Assembly: GCA_963989385.1 (NCBI GenBank)
Contig: OZ022502.1
Span: forward strand, 46,493,454 to 46,557,453
DNA from: Ctena decussata
Lineage: Eukaryota > Mollusca > Bivalvia > Lucinida > Lucinidae
Length of the DNA: 64,000 bases
Reading direction: 5' to 3'
Shown here: positions 1-12,294 of the stretch, in pieces
Numbering within the stretch: position 1 is the stretch's first letter
Layout: each line of letters starts with the position of its first letter
The notes under the pieces: model-generated
Database searches by the model: none
Told to the model about the DNA's origin: nothing
Seen by the model: only the letters and a program-made list of their open reading frames with translations
Made by a program: the position numbers and the translations under genes

Positions 1-579
1 TGGTAACAAGAATTTTTTCTACATTTCAAAAAAATGCAAGAACATTGAATTTCTTAAAAAAAAAAGATCGTGAAACAATACATCAATGGGGCATGCTTAT
101 GCACATTATTTCTGTAAAAGTAACATTGTATGCTACAGAGTAAGACCAAAAAAATCACCGTTTCGTTTCATTGCAAAACAATGTTAAAGTTCGCAAATAT
201 CCCAAAATCAGAGAAACTGGCAGAAGTAATATTGCAGTAAATTCCCTTGAGTAAATGATTGGTTGGTTTGTTTTGAATTAAACTAGTCTATAAGAATTTC
301 AGTTTATATCGAGCCGTCACCTAGACAGAGGGAGAAAGGAAAGAACAGATAGATCGAGGATATAGGATACCAAAATCCCCTCCAAAAACAGACAACCCAA
401 GCACCGCCGGTCTTTTCCCTACTATTTATTATCCTGTTATTACGGTTCTGCAAAAGAGTAATGTTTACAAAAATGCGCAGATGAAATGGCAACTGTGTAG
501 ACCGTGATCAGACTGATTCCTAAGGAGCAGGCTGATCTGGGTTTCCACTGTATTCACAGACCTATCTGCCCGAAAACTT
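1..579. other. Unassigned AT-rich sequence
   Basis: No repeat ends, exon-like frame or RNA gene was recognised here. The short open frames have no recognisable motif. Confidence 0.4.
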
Positions 580-1395
580 AGGATCATTCATGAGCACGCT
601 GTAGTGCATATAGGTCTAAAGTGTCCGAACAAATAGATCTGAACAAGAAGCACAGATTGTTTTGCAAAACAAAATGTCTCATTGAAGGACAAAAAAAATA
701 ATTACAAGAACTGAGTGTCTCAACTCTCAGAACCCGCAGAGTAGTCACTGATCAATCATAAGGGAAAGACCTCTTATAAGTCCTGACTCGCGTATACCCT
801 GAGAAAACAAGAGGCCCACGGGCCACAAAGCTCACCAGATCTCTAGCTCAAAATTGCTATCAAAATTACTGTCACATTTGTACAGGCTAATACAAAATAT
901 ACAACTACAAAGTCTCAGTCTGACAGTCTGTTGAGTTGATAACAAAATATATAACTATTTTCCATATTTTGATTGCAGTAAATGCTATTTTTCAATTTTC
1001 CCATTATAAGTCAATGCAACTCTAAAGTTGCCGTGGCAACCAAACAAAAGAGCCGATTTTCATCAAAAACACAAACTTTCAACCCCCCAGCCTAAGGATA
1101 CTAAAGATTTAATCTGGGCCTTAATGGCCAAGTGGCTTCTGAGGAGATAATTTTGTAAGTTTTTTTTTTTTCCCATTTTTTTTGCATTTTGGTTTCCATG
1201 ACAACCAGTAAAAGGAGCAGTGGGTCCAAAAACAATAAAGCTAATAGAAGACTTCTTAAGGAACATTTCTATAAAAGTTCTGTCAAAATATCTGCAATGG
1301 CTAGGCTGTATATGCCATTATTCAATTTTCCCCATAATAAGTCTATGGGAACTCAAAGTTGCCATAGCAACCAAACTAAAGGGCAGATTTTCATA

Positions 1396-4300
1396 AACAA
1401 GAGGGCCATGGTGGCCCTGAATCGCTCACCTGAGCATTAATCAGTTCACTGGCTCTGGTGAAGATTTATAAGAGTTTTTACCATACTAACATTTGACCTA
1501 GTTTTTGACCCGGCATGACCCAGTTTCAAACTTGGCCTGGATATTGTAAGAATAAACATTCTGACACAGTTTCATTGAGATTGGATCAAAACTGTGCCCT
1601 CCGGAGCGTATACAAGGTCGTTCTTATATTTGACCTAGTGACCAAGTTTTTGACCCGACACAACCCAGTTACAAACTTTACCTAGATTTCATTAAGATAA
1701 ACATTCTGACAGCGTTTCATGAAGATTGGATCAAAACTGTGCCCTCTAGGGTGTACACAAAGTTTTTCTAAGATTTGACCTTGAGCCGACGTGACTCAGT
1801 TTCATAGGGGGCTTAGATATACGGACAATAAACATTTTGACATAGTTTCAAGAAGATTGGATCAAAACTATGCCTTCTAGTGCTTACACAACGTTTTTCT
1901 AAGATTTGACCTAGTGACCTAGTTTTTTTACCCGACATGACCTACTTTCAAACTTGGCCGAGAGTTTATGAAGATAAACATTCTGACAAAGTTTCATAAA
2001 GATTAGATCAAAACTGTGTCCTCTAGAGCGTACACAAGGTTTTTCCATGATTTGACCTAGTGACCTAGTTTTTGACCCGACACGACCCAGTTTCAAATTT
2101 GTCCTACATATTATGAGGATAAACATTCTGAAAAAGTTTCATGAACTTTGGATCAAAACTGTGCCTTCTAGAGCGCACACAAGGTTTTTCTAAGATTTGA
2201 CCTAGTGACCTAGTTTATAACTCGACATGACCCAGTTTCGAACTTGGCCTAGAGTTTATTGAGATAAACATTCTGACACTGTTTCATAAAGATTGGCTCA
2301 AAACTGTATCCTCTAGAGCGTACACAAGGTTTTTCTATGATTTGACCTAGTGACCTAGTTTTTGACCCGACGTGACCCAGTTTCGCACTTGTTCTAGATA
2401 TTATGAGGATAAACATTCTGACAAAGTTTCATGAACTTTGGATGAAAACTGTGCCTTCTAGAGCGTACACAAGGTTTTCTAAGATTTGACCTAGTGACCA
2501 AGTTTTTGACCCGACCTGACCCAGTTTCAAACTTATCCTACATATTATGAGGATAAACATTCTGACAAAGTTTCATGAACTTTGGATCAAAACTGTGTCC
2601 TCTAGAGCGTACACAAGGTTTTTCTATGATTTGACCTAGTGACCTTGTTTTTGACCCGACATGACCTACTTTCAAACTTGGCTGAGAGTTTATAGAGATA
2701 AACATTCTGACAATGTTTCATAAAGATTGGATCAAAACTGTGTCCTCTAGAGCATACACAAGGTTTTTTCTATGATTTGACCTAGTGACCTAGTTTTTGA
2801 CCCGACATCACCCAGTTTCAAACTTATCCTAGATATTATAAGGTAAACTTTCTGATTAAGTTTCATGAACTTTGGATCAAAACTGTGCCTTCTAGAGCAT
2901 ACACAAGGTTTTTCTAAGATTTGACCTAGTGACCTAGTTTTTGACCCGACATGACCCAGTTTCAAACTTGGCCTAGAGTTTATGCAGATAAACATTCTGA
3001 CAAAGTTTCATAAAGATTGGATCAAAACTGTGTCCTCTAAAGCGTACACAAGGTTTTTCTATGATTTGACCTAGTGACCTAGATTTAAACCAGACGTGAC
3101 CCAGTTTCGACCTTGTCCTAGATACTATGAGGATAAACATTCTGACAAAGTTTCATGAACTTTGGATGAAAACTGTGCCCTCTAGAGCGTACACAAGGTT
3201 TTTCTAAGATTTGACCTAGTGACCTAGTTTTTGACCCGACATGACCCAGTTTCGAACTTGGCCTAGATTTTATGGAGATAAACATTCTAACAAAGTTTCA
3301 TAAAGATTGGATCAAAACTGTGTCCTCTAGAGCATACACAAGGTTTTTTCTATGATTTGACCTATTGACCTAGTTTTTGACCCGATGTGGCCCAGTTTCA
3401 AACTTATCCTAGATATTATAACAATAAACTTTCTGATTAAGTTTCATGAACTTTGGATCAAAACTGTGTCCTCTAGAGCGTACACAAGGTTTTCCTATGA
3501 TTTGACCTAGTGACCTAGTTTTTGACCCGACGTGACCCAGTTTCAAACTTGTCCTACATATTATGAGGATAAACATTCTGACAAAGTTTCATGAACTTTG
3601 GATCAAAACTGTGCCTTCTAGAGCGTACACAAGGCTTTTCTTAGATTTGACCTAGTGACCTAGTTTTTGACGCAACATGACCCAGTTTCAAACTTGTCCT
3701 AGGGTTTATGCAGATAAACATTCTGACAAAGTTTCATAAAGATTGGATCAAAACTGTGTCCTCTAGAGCGTACACAAGGTTTTTCTATGATTTGACCTAG
3801 TGACCTAGTTTTAGACCCGACGTGACCCAGTTTCGACCTTGTTCTAGATACTATGAGGATAAACATTCTGACAAAGTTTCATGAACTTTGGATCAAAACT
3901 GTGCCCTCTAGAGCGTACACAAGGTTTTTCTAAGATTTGACCTAGTGACCTAGTTTTTGACCCGACATGACCCAGTTTCAAACATGGCCTAGAGTTTATG
4001 GAGATAAACATTCTGACAAAGTTTCATAAAGATTGGATCAAAACTGTGTCCTCTAGAGCGTACACAAGGTTTTTCTATGATTTGACCTAGTGACCTAGTT
4101 TTAGACCCGACGTGACCCAGTTTCGAACTTGTCCTAGATACTATGAGGATAAACATTCTGACAAAGTTTCATGAACTTTGGATGAAAACTGTGCCCTCTA
4201 GAGCGTACACAAGGTTTTTCTAAGATTTGACCTAGTGACCTAGTTTTTGACCCGACATGACCCAGTTTCGAACTTGGCCTGGATTTTATAAAGGCTAACA

Positions 4301-4468
4301 TTCTGACAAAGTTTCATAAAGATTGGATCAAAACTGTGGCCGCTAGAGTGTACACAAGCAAAAGTTGACGGACGTCCGGACGTCCGTCCGTCCGGACGTA
4401 CGACGGACGACGGACATCAGGGTATCCCAAAAGCTCACCCTGAGCACTTCGTGCTCAGGCGAGCTAAA
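1396..4468 (+). mobile_element. Helitron-like/pearl-like element (inner, nested)
   Basis: The 5' end is CAAGAGGGCCATGGTGGCCC, including the palindrome GGGCC-ATGGT-GGCCC, then GCTCACCTGAGCA (1424-1436). The 3' end has a GACGGACGTCCGG-type tract, the hairpin GAGCAC-TTC-GTGCTC (4442-4456), and TGCTCAGGCGAGC (4452-4464), which matches the inverse of the 5' 13-mer with one mismatch, then CTAAA. The empty site is visible: other units of the outer element read TTTTCATAAAAAACACAAAC, whereas here the element sits inside that A run. No transposase is present. The superfamily name is inferred from architecture only. Confidence 0.65.
1480..4360 (+). repeat. ~145-bp tandem array with two alternating monomer types
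   Basis: About 20 monomers each contain 'GACCTAGTGACCTAG', 'GACCCGACATGACCCAGTTTC', 'AAACATTCTGACAAAG' and 'GCGTACACAAGG'. Spacing read at the TTTGACCTAG box is 141-148 bp. Two types alternate: one has 'CATGAACTTTGGAT...TTTCTAAGA', the other 'CATAAAGATTGGAT...TTTCTATGA'. This gives a ~290-bp dimer over most of 2190-4360, with two places where the second type occurs twice running. It forms the core of the element at 1396-4468. Confidence 0.8.
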
Positions 4469-5835
4469 AACACAAACTTTCAATCCCCCAGCCTAAGGAT
4501 ACTACAGATGAAATCTGGGCCTTATTGGCCCAGTGGTTACAGAGGAGATGATTTTTAAGTATTTTTTCCATTTTTTTTTTCATTTTGGTTTCCATGGCAA
4601 CCAATTAAAGGGGCACTGGGCCAAAAAACATATAGCTGATAGAATACTTCTCAAGGAACATTTCTATAAAAGTTTTGTCAACATATCTGCAATGGCCTGG
4701 CAGAAAATGTAATTTTTCAATTTTCTCCATTATAAGTCTATGGGAACTCTAAGTTGCCATAGCAACCAAACTGAAAGGCAGATTTTCATAAAAAACACAA
4801 ACTTTCAATCCCCCAGCCCAAGGATGCTACAGATGGAATTTGGACCCAATCGGCCCACTGGCTTCAGAGGAGATGTTGTTTAAAAGTGTTGACGGACATA
4901 CGACGACGGACGACGACGACGACGACGACGACGACGGACACTGCCTATCCTATAAGCTCCCCCGGAGCCTTCGGCTCTGGTGAGCTAAAAATATGGGAAT
5001 AGAAATATTAAATGATACCTTTCATGAGCAGTCTGGACAAAAAATATAGATCTGAAAAAAAGAAACAGCTCAGATCCAGGCCAGACAGCTCATAAAGAGC
5101 GGCCTGACCATTGCCCTCATTACTGGCCAATTCATTTGCTTTCCTGGAACGCACAAAACAAACTGCCCCATTTTAGGCCAAAAATATGGTAATAAAGAGA
5201 ACTGAGTGATCCAACTCCTACAAATAGTACGGTAGTCACTGATCACTCATGAGCTCAGGAAGTATGACCTAAGTCTCTAAAAATAATCTGAGGACATCTT
5301 GGTGAAAATACTACCTTAGTTTATGCTACCTTTTATGAGCAAGATGTACAGTACAATTTCTAGGCTTTTAGACAAATAGATCTAAACAAGCAGCACAGAT
5401 CAAGGCCAGGTACCTCATAAAGAGAAGCCTGGCCATGGCTCTCATTGCTGGCTATTTCAGCGCACAAAACAAACTGCCCCATTTTAGTACTAAGATATAA
5501 TAATAAAAAGAACTGAGTGTTCCAACTCCTAAAAGTAGTGCGGAAGTCACTGATCACTCATTAGGAAATAAGACCTAAGTCTCGAAAAATAATCTGATAA
5601 TACTTTTTGGTTAAAACACTAGCTTTATGCTACCTGTCATGAGCAAGATGTACTGTACAATTTCTAGGATTCTGGACTAATAGATCTGAACAAGCAGCTC
5701 AGATCAAGGCCAGGCCCATTATAAAAAGCCTGATCATGGTCCATATTACTGACCATTTCATTTGCTTTCCAGGAATGCAAAAAAAAACGCCCCATTTTAG
5801 GATAAAATACGGTAATTAAGAGATGTGAATGTTTC

Positions 5836-8636
5836 AACTCCCAGCACCAGCACGCACGGCAGTCACTGATTAACTAACTAGCGCCCCAGATAGGAAAGGA
5901 TCAGCCACAGTTCCCAGCAACAACTGCCTTATTTAGACGGTTCTAATTAATGAGGGCCATAACAAAAACTACCTCGTCTGCAAGGAAAAAGAAAAAACAC
6001 TTCCAGATTACCCTATCTACCTGGAGTACCGGTGAATTCTATGACTGTTAAACTCTCTAAAGGACATCACGTATACCCAAATTAAATCCATCAACTATCA
6101 TACATTATATCTTATATGATATAAATGTTAGTCTCTATGATGGACCACACAAACGCCTAAATCTAAGTCATGACTAGTTTTTCTCATGACTAGAGTACAC
6201 CCATTCGACATATAACGACACTTTCCATGTGAGGAATAAAGTCACACTTTTACGATAGAAGTCGATGGCTATTTAGTGCTGCTGTAGAATACCTTGTATA
6301 TGTTCCCGAATGTCTCTTGGAAGATCTGAGAGAAAAACAGCAGAATATTCTGAAAATTTGTATGCATCAGCGCTCCAGTTAAGAAGATATAACCAGGTTA
6401 GCTGCACCTGCTCACTAACGCCGCCTTACTGAGATGGCTCCAGTAAGCAACCCAACACACCTACCCGCTGAGACACAAGAAGGACCACCTCGAACCGTTC
6501 ACATAGCTAGAGCACTGACAGCAAATTATTTTCCGCTATATCCGTAGCGCGAGAACAGTTTCGTCAACAATTTTGTTTGTGTGTCTATGATTTTGTTCTC
6601 TTTTTTGCAGATAACAACGCAGTTCGTCCATTGTTTGGACAAAATATCGTCTGACGTCATACAGTTTGGCTAGTACGTCAGCAGTTAGTCTCAATCACGA
6701 AGAAACAGTATTTTGTTGCAGCAGAAATCACTATTTTAAGTGTTGTGTGCTTCTACAGGCTAATCAACAAATTTAAAGTTATAAACTTCAAGTCTCCGCT
6801 ACAATGCGCTGGTGATAACTTCTCATATTATGCACCATTCTAGATTCAATAAACTGCAGTCAGTTTTCTTAGCTGATCAGTTAAAATCTAAATTGAAAAA
6901 TACCAGGAATGATTCTACTTCACCGAACCTTGTTTAATTTAATTTTGTTTGATTCGCTAGTTTGGTTCAGTCTATCAAGAAGTTAATCAAGATTTGTAAA
7001 ATGGATAGTTTCTTCTAAACTCCGAATTAACAATATTTATGTTGATCTTTAATAAACTCTAGAGATCTGTTTATTCTTGGAAGGTCTAATTTGAACTGAA
7101 TTTGCAATGTTGTACTTAGCACACTTGTTATTCAGAAAGTAGTTCAAACTTGAATACGGTTTAAATGCAGATGTTCCTCGCTTTACGTTTCTATATGCTA
7201 CTCAACAAATTCGTAAATCATACTTAGATACGTAGTTTTTGGTAATACTTTTCAATTGATCTAAAAATCCATTCCCAAACTTTGTCAAGAACATAAATTG
7301 GACTCGTGGTCTTCGAGACTCTTCGTACACAGCTGCACATGGCCCTTCTGCCAGGTAAAGTGGTAGTCGACATTTAAAGTTTAAGTCCGTGTATGATGAA
7401 ATCATGTTTCAAACGTTCTGTATTCTAACTGCTTTCCATATTTTAAGTGTCCTTGCGCGTATGTTTCGCGCGGAAATTTAAAACGAGAATATCAGTTTGA
7501 AAGCAATGGCGTTTTTTTCTATAATCGCACAAAGTAACACTCGTCTGGCATTCAACACAGGTGACATATATAGCCAACGTACATAAAACTTGCTTGTTCC
7601 GCTCATCAGGATAAGTTTGTGTCAGAAGTATAGTCTCACGGACCATCCGACTCCCGACTCTTGAAATAGGAATCAACAGTTTTACTCAATTGATATGCGT
7701 AGTCAAGAAATGCTTGAAAACAATTTTTGGGTTATACCGACTAGGCAATGAATTGGTGTAGAAACTTATTCAAGCACTGTACTTATACCACATGGAATTT
7801 CTTCGAAAATCTGATCTGACTAAGAGGTATAACAAACTGCCGGGTCCGTAAGAATAATAGTTTGAAATTAATCTAAGAAGTATGCGAAAACAATCGAGTT
7901 TTATAGTACGTTGCCTCGTTGCCTGCGTTGAATGCCAGACCAGTGTGAAAGTGGTCAATTTAAAAGCTTGACAGGATGCAGCCTTGAATTGTGTCAGTTC
8001 TTGAGTAGCTTACTTTGAAGCGTTATTCACAGAGCACAATTGTTCGCGGGATTATCGTGCAAACTGATTTATACTATTTTGATTCGATGTGTAAGTGATA
8101 ATTTGTAATGAGCTTCATTTTACTGACCTGTAGCAAGGATTTGCTTTTCTGGAATACCTAAAAGAAAATTGATAGCAGTGATTATACCTATTCATTAATC
8201 AAGAAAACCTTTTACTGCTTCAATGGATAATGACATCGCGCCCTCAAAGTTACATTACATCATTTGGTCGTTCCTGTCTTAATATAGAGTTCAGTCACCT
8301 CACAGTTATTTCAAAGTTCATATTAAAGGCTAGTCAAAATGTCCTTCGTTTCTAGTTTCTGACTTCCGTAATCGGAAGTCGCAAAAAGCTAATTGGCAAT
8401 CAGTATTTTGCCTTGTGGCTGAATTTAGCTTATGTTTGATTGTCAAGCTGACATTAATGCAAAAGAAAAACATGGACGCCAGACGGCATCAGTGATTAGA
8501 AAAACAGTATTATGAAATGGCAGACAAAGAAACAAAAACAAAATCAACATGATTGTCTCAGCAAATCTTGAATGCTCAAGTTCAGTTATGAAAGTTTCGG
8601 CGCAACGTTTCTTCTTATGATTGTTTACTTAAACCT
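5836..8636. other. Unassigned sequence
   Basis: About 2.8 kb without recognised repeats or convincing exons. Short frames (for example near 7202-7405 and 7443-7676 minus) show no family motif and look random. Confidence 0.35.
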
Positions 8637-8785
8637 TGATTCGAGGTAATAAAACTTGAGAAAAATCTAAAACTCAGGATAAAGTACACTGATTGGCTTC
8701 TTCCGAGCACATGCTCGGAAGCAGCCAATCAGTGTGCTTTATTTTGAGTTTGAGATTATTATCAAGTTTTATAACCTCGAACCTT
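8637..8785. repeat. Hairpin MITE (~150-bp inverted repeat)
   Basis: Arms of about 70 bp are inverse copies: TTCGAGGTAATAAAACTTGA on the left, and ATAACCTCGAA with an inverse CTTGATAA on the right. They meet at a near-palindrome CCGAGCACATGCTCGG (8703-8718). The inner arms TGATTGGCTTCTTCCGAGCA and its inverse are nearly identical. It is too short to code and fits a folded-back miniature element. Confidence 0.7.
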
Positions 8786-9094
8786 GATGACCGACCTGCC
8801 TGTTTCATATAATAAAAGGTAGAATTTTGATTTGCGTTTAAGATATAAAACCAAGGAAAATGTTATATTTCTCGAAAAACACTGGAGTCAAAATATCTAA
8901 TACGAACTTTCTGCAGTGTTACTTAAAAGTTCAAGCATAAAGTCTTCGTTTGCTGAAACATGCTTTGATGATAAAATTAAGTAGTTGGAAGTGTAAGGCA
9001 AAATAAGTGGAGCTGGTGTATATACATTTATCCTTTAATTTGAAAACTTTTGGTCTTACACAGGATAGGATCGTTTTTGTAGCATTGTAGTCTG

Positions 9095-9275
9095 TCTTCG
9101 AATCGACTGCCCAATTAAAATTTAGAAATTACAGTATGCTTTGTTCTGGTTTCGTCACAAGATATTGTCAGGGTCACTGACGAGGCTTTATTAGTCGAAA
9201 CTACGTAGTCTGGCCCATGTTTCTACTTCTGTATGTATTTTCTGCTCTTGAAGGAGCTTTTTAAGATTTTAATTG
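9095..9275 (+). repeat. Dispersed repeat, left member of an inverted pair
   Basis: The segment with GATATTGTCAGGGTCACTGA, CCCATGTTTCTACTTCT and TGCTCTTGAAGGAGC is matched in inverted orientation at 11045-11205. A third partial copy of the GAATCGACTGCCCAATTA part lies near 18575-18610. The family was not recognised. Confidence 0.55.
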
Positions 9276-9368
9276 TAACATATCGCTTTATTATGCTCTC
9301 TTTCGCGCACGGGATACAAACTACTGTACTGATTATTTACCTACCTGTTATAGAAAAGTAAGGAGGAA

Positions 9369-9431
9369 AATTCTCATGAAATGGCATAGGTCAATTCCAA
9401 TTCTCATGAAATGGCATAGGTCAATTCCAAA
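9369..9431 (+). repeat. 30-bp tandem duplication
   Basis: The unit TTCTCATGAAATGGCATAGG plus TCAATTCCAA is present twice in direct succession with no mismatch. It is probably replication slippage. Confidence 0.8.
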
Positions 9432-9564
9432 TCATACCCCAAGACACCATGTGGGAAAGAAACACAAAATTGGTCACTACCAAAGACGACATCACCCACT
9501 AGGCACATTACGGTTGATCAAAATTGAGTCAACGTTGATTCAACATTGTGTGCCTGCTGGGCAG

Positions 9565-9835
9565 TGGCATCCATATAAACAGTCATTTCCCATGTAGGTG
9601 GTCAACCGGCTAGACTGAACACCACGAACTATATATCAATACCAGACGTAGCAACTAACAACGCATAAAACAACCAAGAAGAACCAAAACAGTACTGCCG
9701 CCTTGGGACGGCCAGTAATGAAATTACAGAGGACGGGGGGAGGGGGTGGGGGGGTGGCATAACCGGTTTGTGGTCGACCAAGCCTCGACCTTTGTTTAGC
9801 CTTGGTTCATCAGATACTTATTTGTTCAACCCAAC
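9565..9835 (+). repeat. Dispersed repeat family 'CCGCCTTGGGACGG', copy 1 (short)
   Basis: The markers CATGTAGGTGG, then CCGCCTTGGGACGGCCAGTA and a G-rich stretch, also occur in copies at 25135-25725 and 31930-32470 in the same orientation. It has no coding frame and no recognised termini. Confidence 0.5.
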
Positions 9836-10476
9836 ATGAACAACAATCGCCCACACAACAGTCTTACAAAAAACATATTGCTCACGGCCTTGAAACGATT
9901 TTACACGCGCGTTACCCTCGCCCTGAACCATATTACGTAGCTGACTTTATGCAGCACAAAGGTGCATGGTCGACCGAATTGCTGATTACTCCAGAAACTG
10001 ACATTAAAACGTTCGTACTTCGATTGCATGATAAAGGTATCTGCGTCAGATATCTAGGACGCATTTAAATGGAAACTTTTATTGCATATCCGCGCAAAGG
10101 AGAGGTTTACTGAGTGTAATAAAATGCCTTAGCCAGACATTTTGTTAATAAAACCACAGTTCGATAAATTTAAAAAATCATTAAAATGGATGGCAAACAT
10201 CAGCCAGTTGATATTTTAGAGGCTACATCGTGAATTTGCCATAATATGGAAGGTTTTAAAATTCATTGACTTGTAACATTAAGCTATATTTTCGTCTAAA
10301 ACACAGCTTAACGTTACAAAACAAAACCGAAGAAAACTGTAATGGCAGGTATGTCGGCTTTCTGTTGGTCTTTGACATTTTGTGCATTATCTGAGCAGCC
10401 TCGTGGTGCACTGCTGGGGAAGAGCTGCCCTCTTGGCTTTTCACTTGTCTTACTGTGCTTTTTGTGGCCCTTATCC

Positions 10477-10480
<4 letters not shown>

Positions 10481-10514
<34 letters not shown>
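10481..10514 (+). repeat. (TG)n microsatellite
   Basis: A pure alternating TG run of about 34 bp. Confidence 0.9.
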
Positions 10515-10517
<3 letters not shown>

Positions 10518-10618
10518 AATACAGGATCTGAAAATTGATTGCATCGGCTCTTGACAATTGCATTGTAATCTATTTAAATTCAAGACAGTACAGAGGCTAT
10601 GAAAGTAGGAGAACAACT

Positions 10619-10835
10619 GAGCCGCGACACGACAAAACCAACAAAGTGGTTATGCACCAAACGTACTCAGATCAGTCTGAGCGTCTCATCCGCCCTGTCT
10701 AATCAGAATCTCCGCTGTGTGCTTAAAGGGTAGCTTATGGTCTAAGCTAACTTTATGCGGAGAGTGAAGACTCTGATCAGAATGGGCGGATGCCCAGGCT
10801 GATCTGAGTCTTCGCTGGGCGCACATGCCACTTCT
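10619..10835. mobile_element. Palindromic MITE family 'GAGCCGCGACACGA', copy 1
   Basis: The left end is GAGCCGCGACACGACAAAAC followed by CAACAAAGTGG. The middle carries inverse copies of 'AGATCAGNCTGNGC' and 'ATCCGCCC'. The right end is decayed after 'GGGCGCACATGCCACTT'. Four further full copies lie at 16221, 26471, 29441 and 57046, and a right-half fragment near 48390-48450. They are about 200-240 bp, fold along their whole length, and cannot code. Confidence 0.75.
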
Positions 10836-11044
10836 CTGCCCTTGTATGACAAGAAAAAGATACAAGCGTTGTAACTCACCATTTCCATCTGGAGGTACAG
10901 AGGCAATACAGAAAATATAAACAGCGGTTTTGCTTTGTACGCCGTTTTCGTTTTATCCTTTTCCCATTTCGCATTCAGGGCAGAATGTGGTAAGTGTATC
11001 CGTTCCTGGTCATTTAATTTATATTCGAATCGACTTACTCTCTT

Positions 11045-11205
11045 GTTGACCAATTAAAATATTAAACAGTTCCCTCAAGAGCAGAACACACATTCAAAAG
11101 AAGAAACATGGGTCATACTTCGAAGTTTCGGCTATTAAAGCCTCATCAGTGACCCTGACAATATCTGGTTACGAAAGCCAGAGAAAAGCATTCTATAATT
11201 TCCTG
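11045..11205 (-). repeat. Dispersed repeat, right member of an inverted pair
   Basis: This is the inverse of 9120-9275, with shared TCAGTGACCCTGACAATATC and GAAACATGGGTCATACTTCG. The pair encloses about 1.8 kb that holds other repeats. It may be two independent insertions or the ends of one larger element. Confidence 0.55.
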
Positions 11206-11325
11206 ATTTTAATGAAGCAGTAAACTCAAAGACTGATTACTATCAAAAAGGGTTCAAATGGTTAAAAGGCGATGATTTAGAAAAAGTGTCTAAACCAATA
11301 CAAAAATTCTGATTTCTCAGAATAA

Positions 11326-12294
11326 GAGGGTTGATCCAGAAGTAATGTCACTGCAGCTATAAAATCATGTAGAATAAAGGGAGACCAATAAAATTTCGTA
11401 TCCAGGTACCTTAATCTATTTGCATATACAGTGCAAAGTAACCGAGATATCGAGATAGACAGAAGGCATGGTAACGAAACGCGCCGCACGTCAATGACGT
11501 TGTTGACGCACCACACGAAATTTCGATATTGTGTCATGTACAAAGTAGCATATTCGCTGTTCCAGCATATTACTAATGTCTCTTCACCCATGTTTATCTC
11601 ATCTTTGTTATTACTTGAAGGGCCCCGCCACTCAAGTTTAAGAATTTTACACAATATTCGAATTTCAGGGCATTGATCTTCATATATGGGGTCCAAACAA
11701 GAGTGACGTTTTTGTCTGACATTGCACATAAAGGTCTTTCCGTTTTCAGACTATCATCTAGCGGCTCATCTGCACGCGTATCTCGCTGATTGCAACCTTA
11801 AACAAGCCTCATAATAACTGCTATTTCACCATATGTCTAACTAAACAGCCCAAGAGTCTCAGTGGTGATATTCAAAATTCGAGGCAAAACCGCACATATA
11901 TCAGCTGACGCGTTTTTGTCAGAAATAAGCATTTTTACTCTCGGCAGTAACAAGCATTAGCGCTAGCTTGCAAACTTCAAAGTGCAGTGACGATATTAAA
12001 ATTTCAACAGTAGGTGACAGAAATATATTTCGTCATCGTATCAAAGTTTCATCTGATTTGGCGCGTTAGTTATTAATTATGATTATGTAGTTAACGTTAT
12101 TCTGACGTGCGGCGCGATGGCGTCGGTGGCATACTTTGAACGTCTATATAATTGGAAAGAAAAAAGATTCCAAATTTATATTTATTCTGTAATTCAGAAC
12201 TGAATTACAGTGCAGCTTGATATGATTTTTATAATAATGCCACGATGAATAAGCGCGCAGTGGACACAGTGACATTACTTCTGGATCAACCCTT
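11326..12294. mobile_element. ~970-bp TIR element, possibly mariner-like MITE
   Basis: GGGTTGATCCAGAAGTAATG TCACTG at 11328-11353 is repeated exactly in inverse at 12267-12292 (26 bp). The left flank is TAAGA and the right end reads inversely TATACAA before GGG. No transposase motif is seen in the interior; a 150-codon open frame at 11277-11729 (minus) overlaps the left end but shows no D,D(E/D) pattern. The assignment to Tc1/mariner is a guess from the terminal sequence. Non-autonomous status is well supported. Confidence 0.6.

Larger units (their letters stand above)
806..4990 (+). mobile_element. Helitron-like/pearl-like non-autonomous element (outer)
   Basis: The 5' end reads CAAGAGGCCCACGGGCC, which can fold as GGCCC-AC-GGGCC (813-824), followed by GCTCACC (830-836). 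The 3' end has a GAC-rich tract, the hairpin GAGCC-TTC-GGCTC (4965-4977), then GGTGAGC (4979-4985), the inverse of the 5' heptamer, and CTAAAA. The core holds ~330-bp units with 'CACAAACTTTCAA.CCCCCAG' near 1070, 4475 and 4800. Such subterminal inverted repeats plus a 3' hairpin are known from Helentron-type Helitrons, and tandem cores from bivalve pearl elements. No Rep/helicase frame is present, so it would depend on a partner. It is split by the element at 1396-4468. Confidence 0.6.
580..5835 (+). repeat. ~305-bp tandem repeat array, interrupted
   Basis: Units contain the landmarks 'CATGAGCA', 'AGATCTGAACAAG', 'ACTGAGTG' and 'GTCACTGATCA'. One unit lies at about 580-805 and about three more between 4991 and 5835 (landmarks near 5020, 5330 and 5640). 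The array is split by the Helitron-like element at 806-4990. No coding content is apparent. The outer edges are uncertain because the last unit decays into unassigned sequence. Confidence 0.6.

Noticed and set aside
1480..4360. CRISPR-like regular repeats
   Set aside because: Repeats of ~145 bp are contiguous with no unique spacers, and the sequence is eukaryotic.
11277..11729. 150-codon open frame as a transposase
   Set aside because: It overlaps the left TIR but shows no D,D(E/D) spacing, helix-turn-helix or other family motif.
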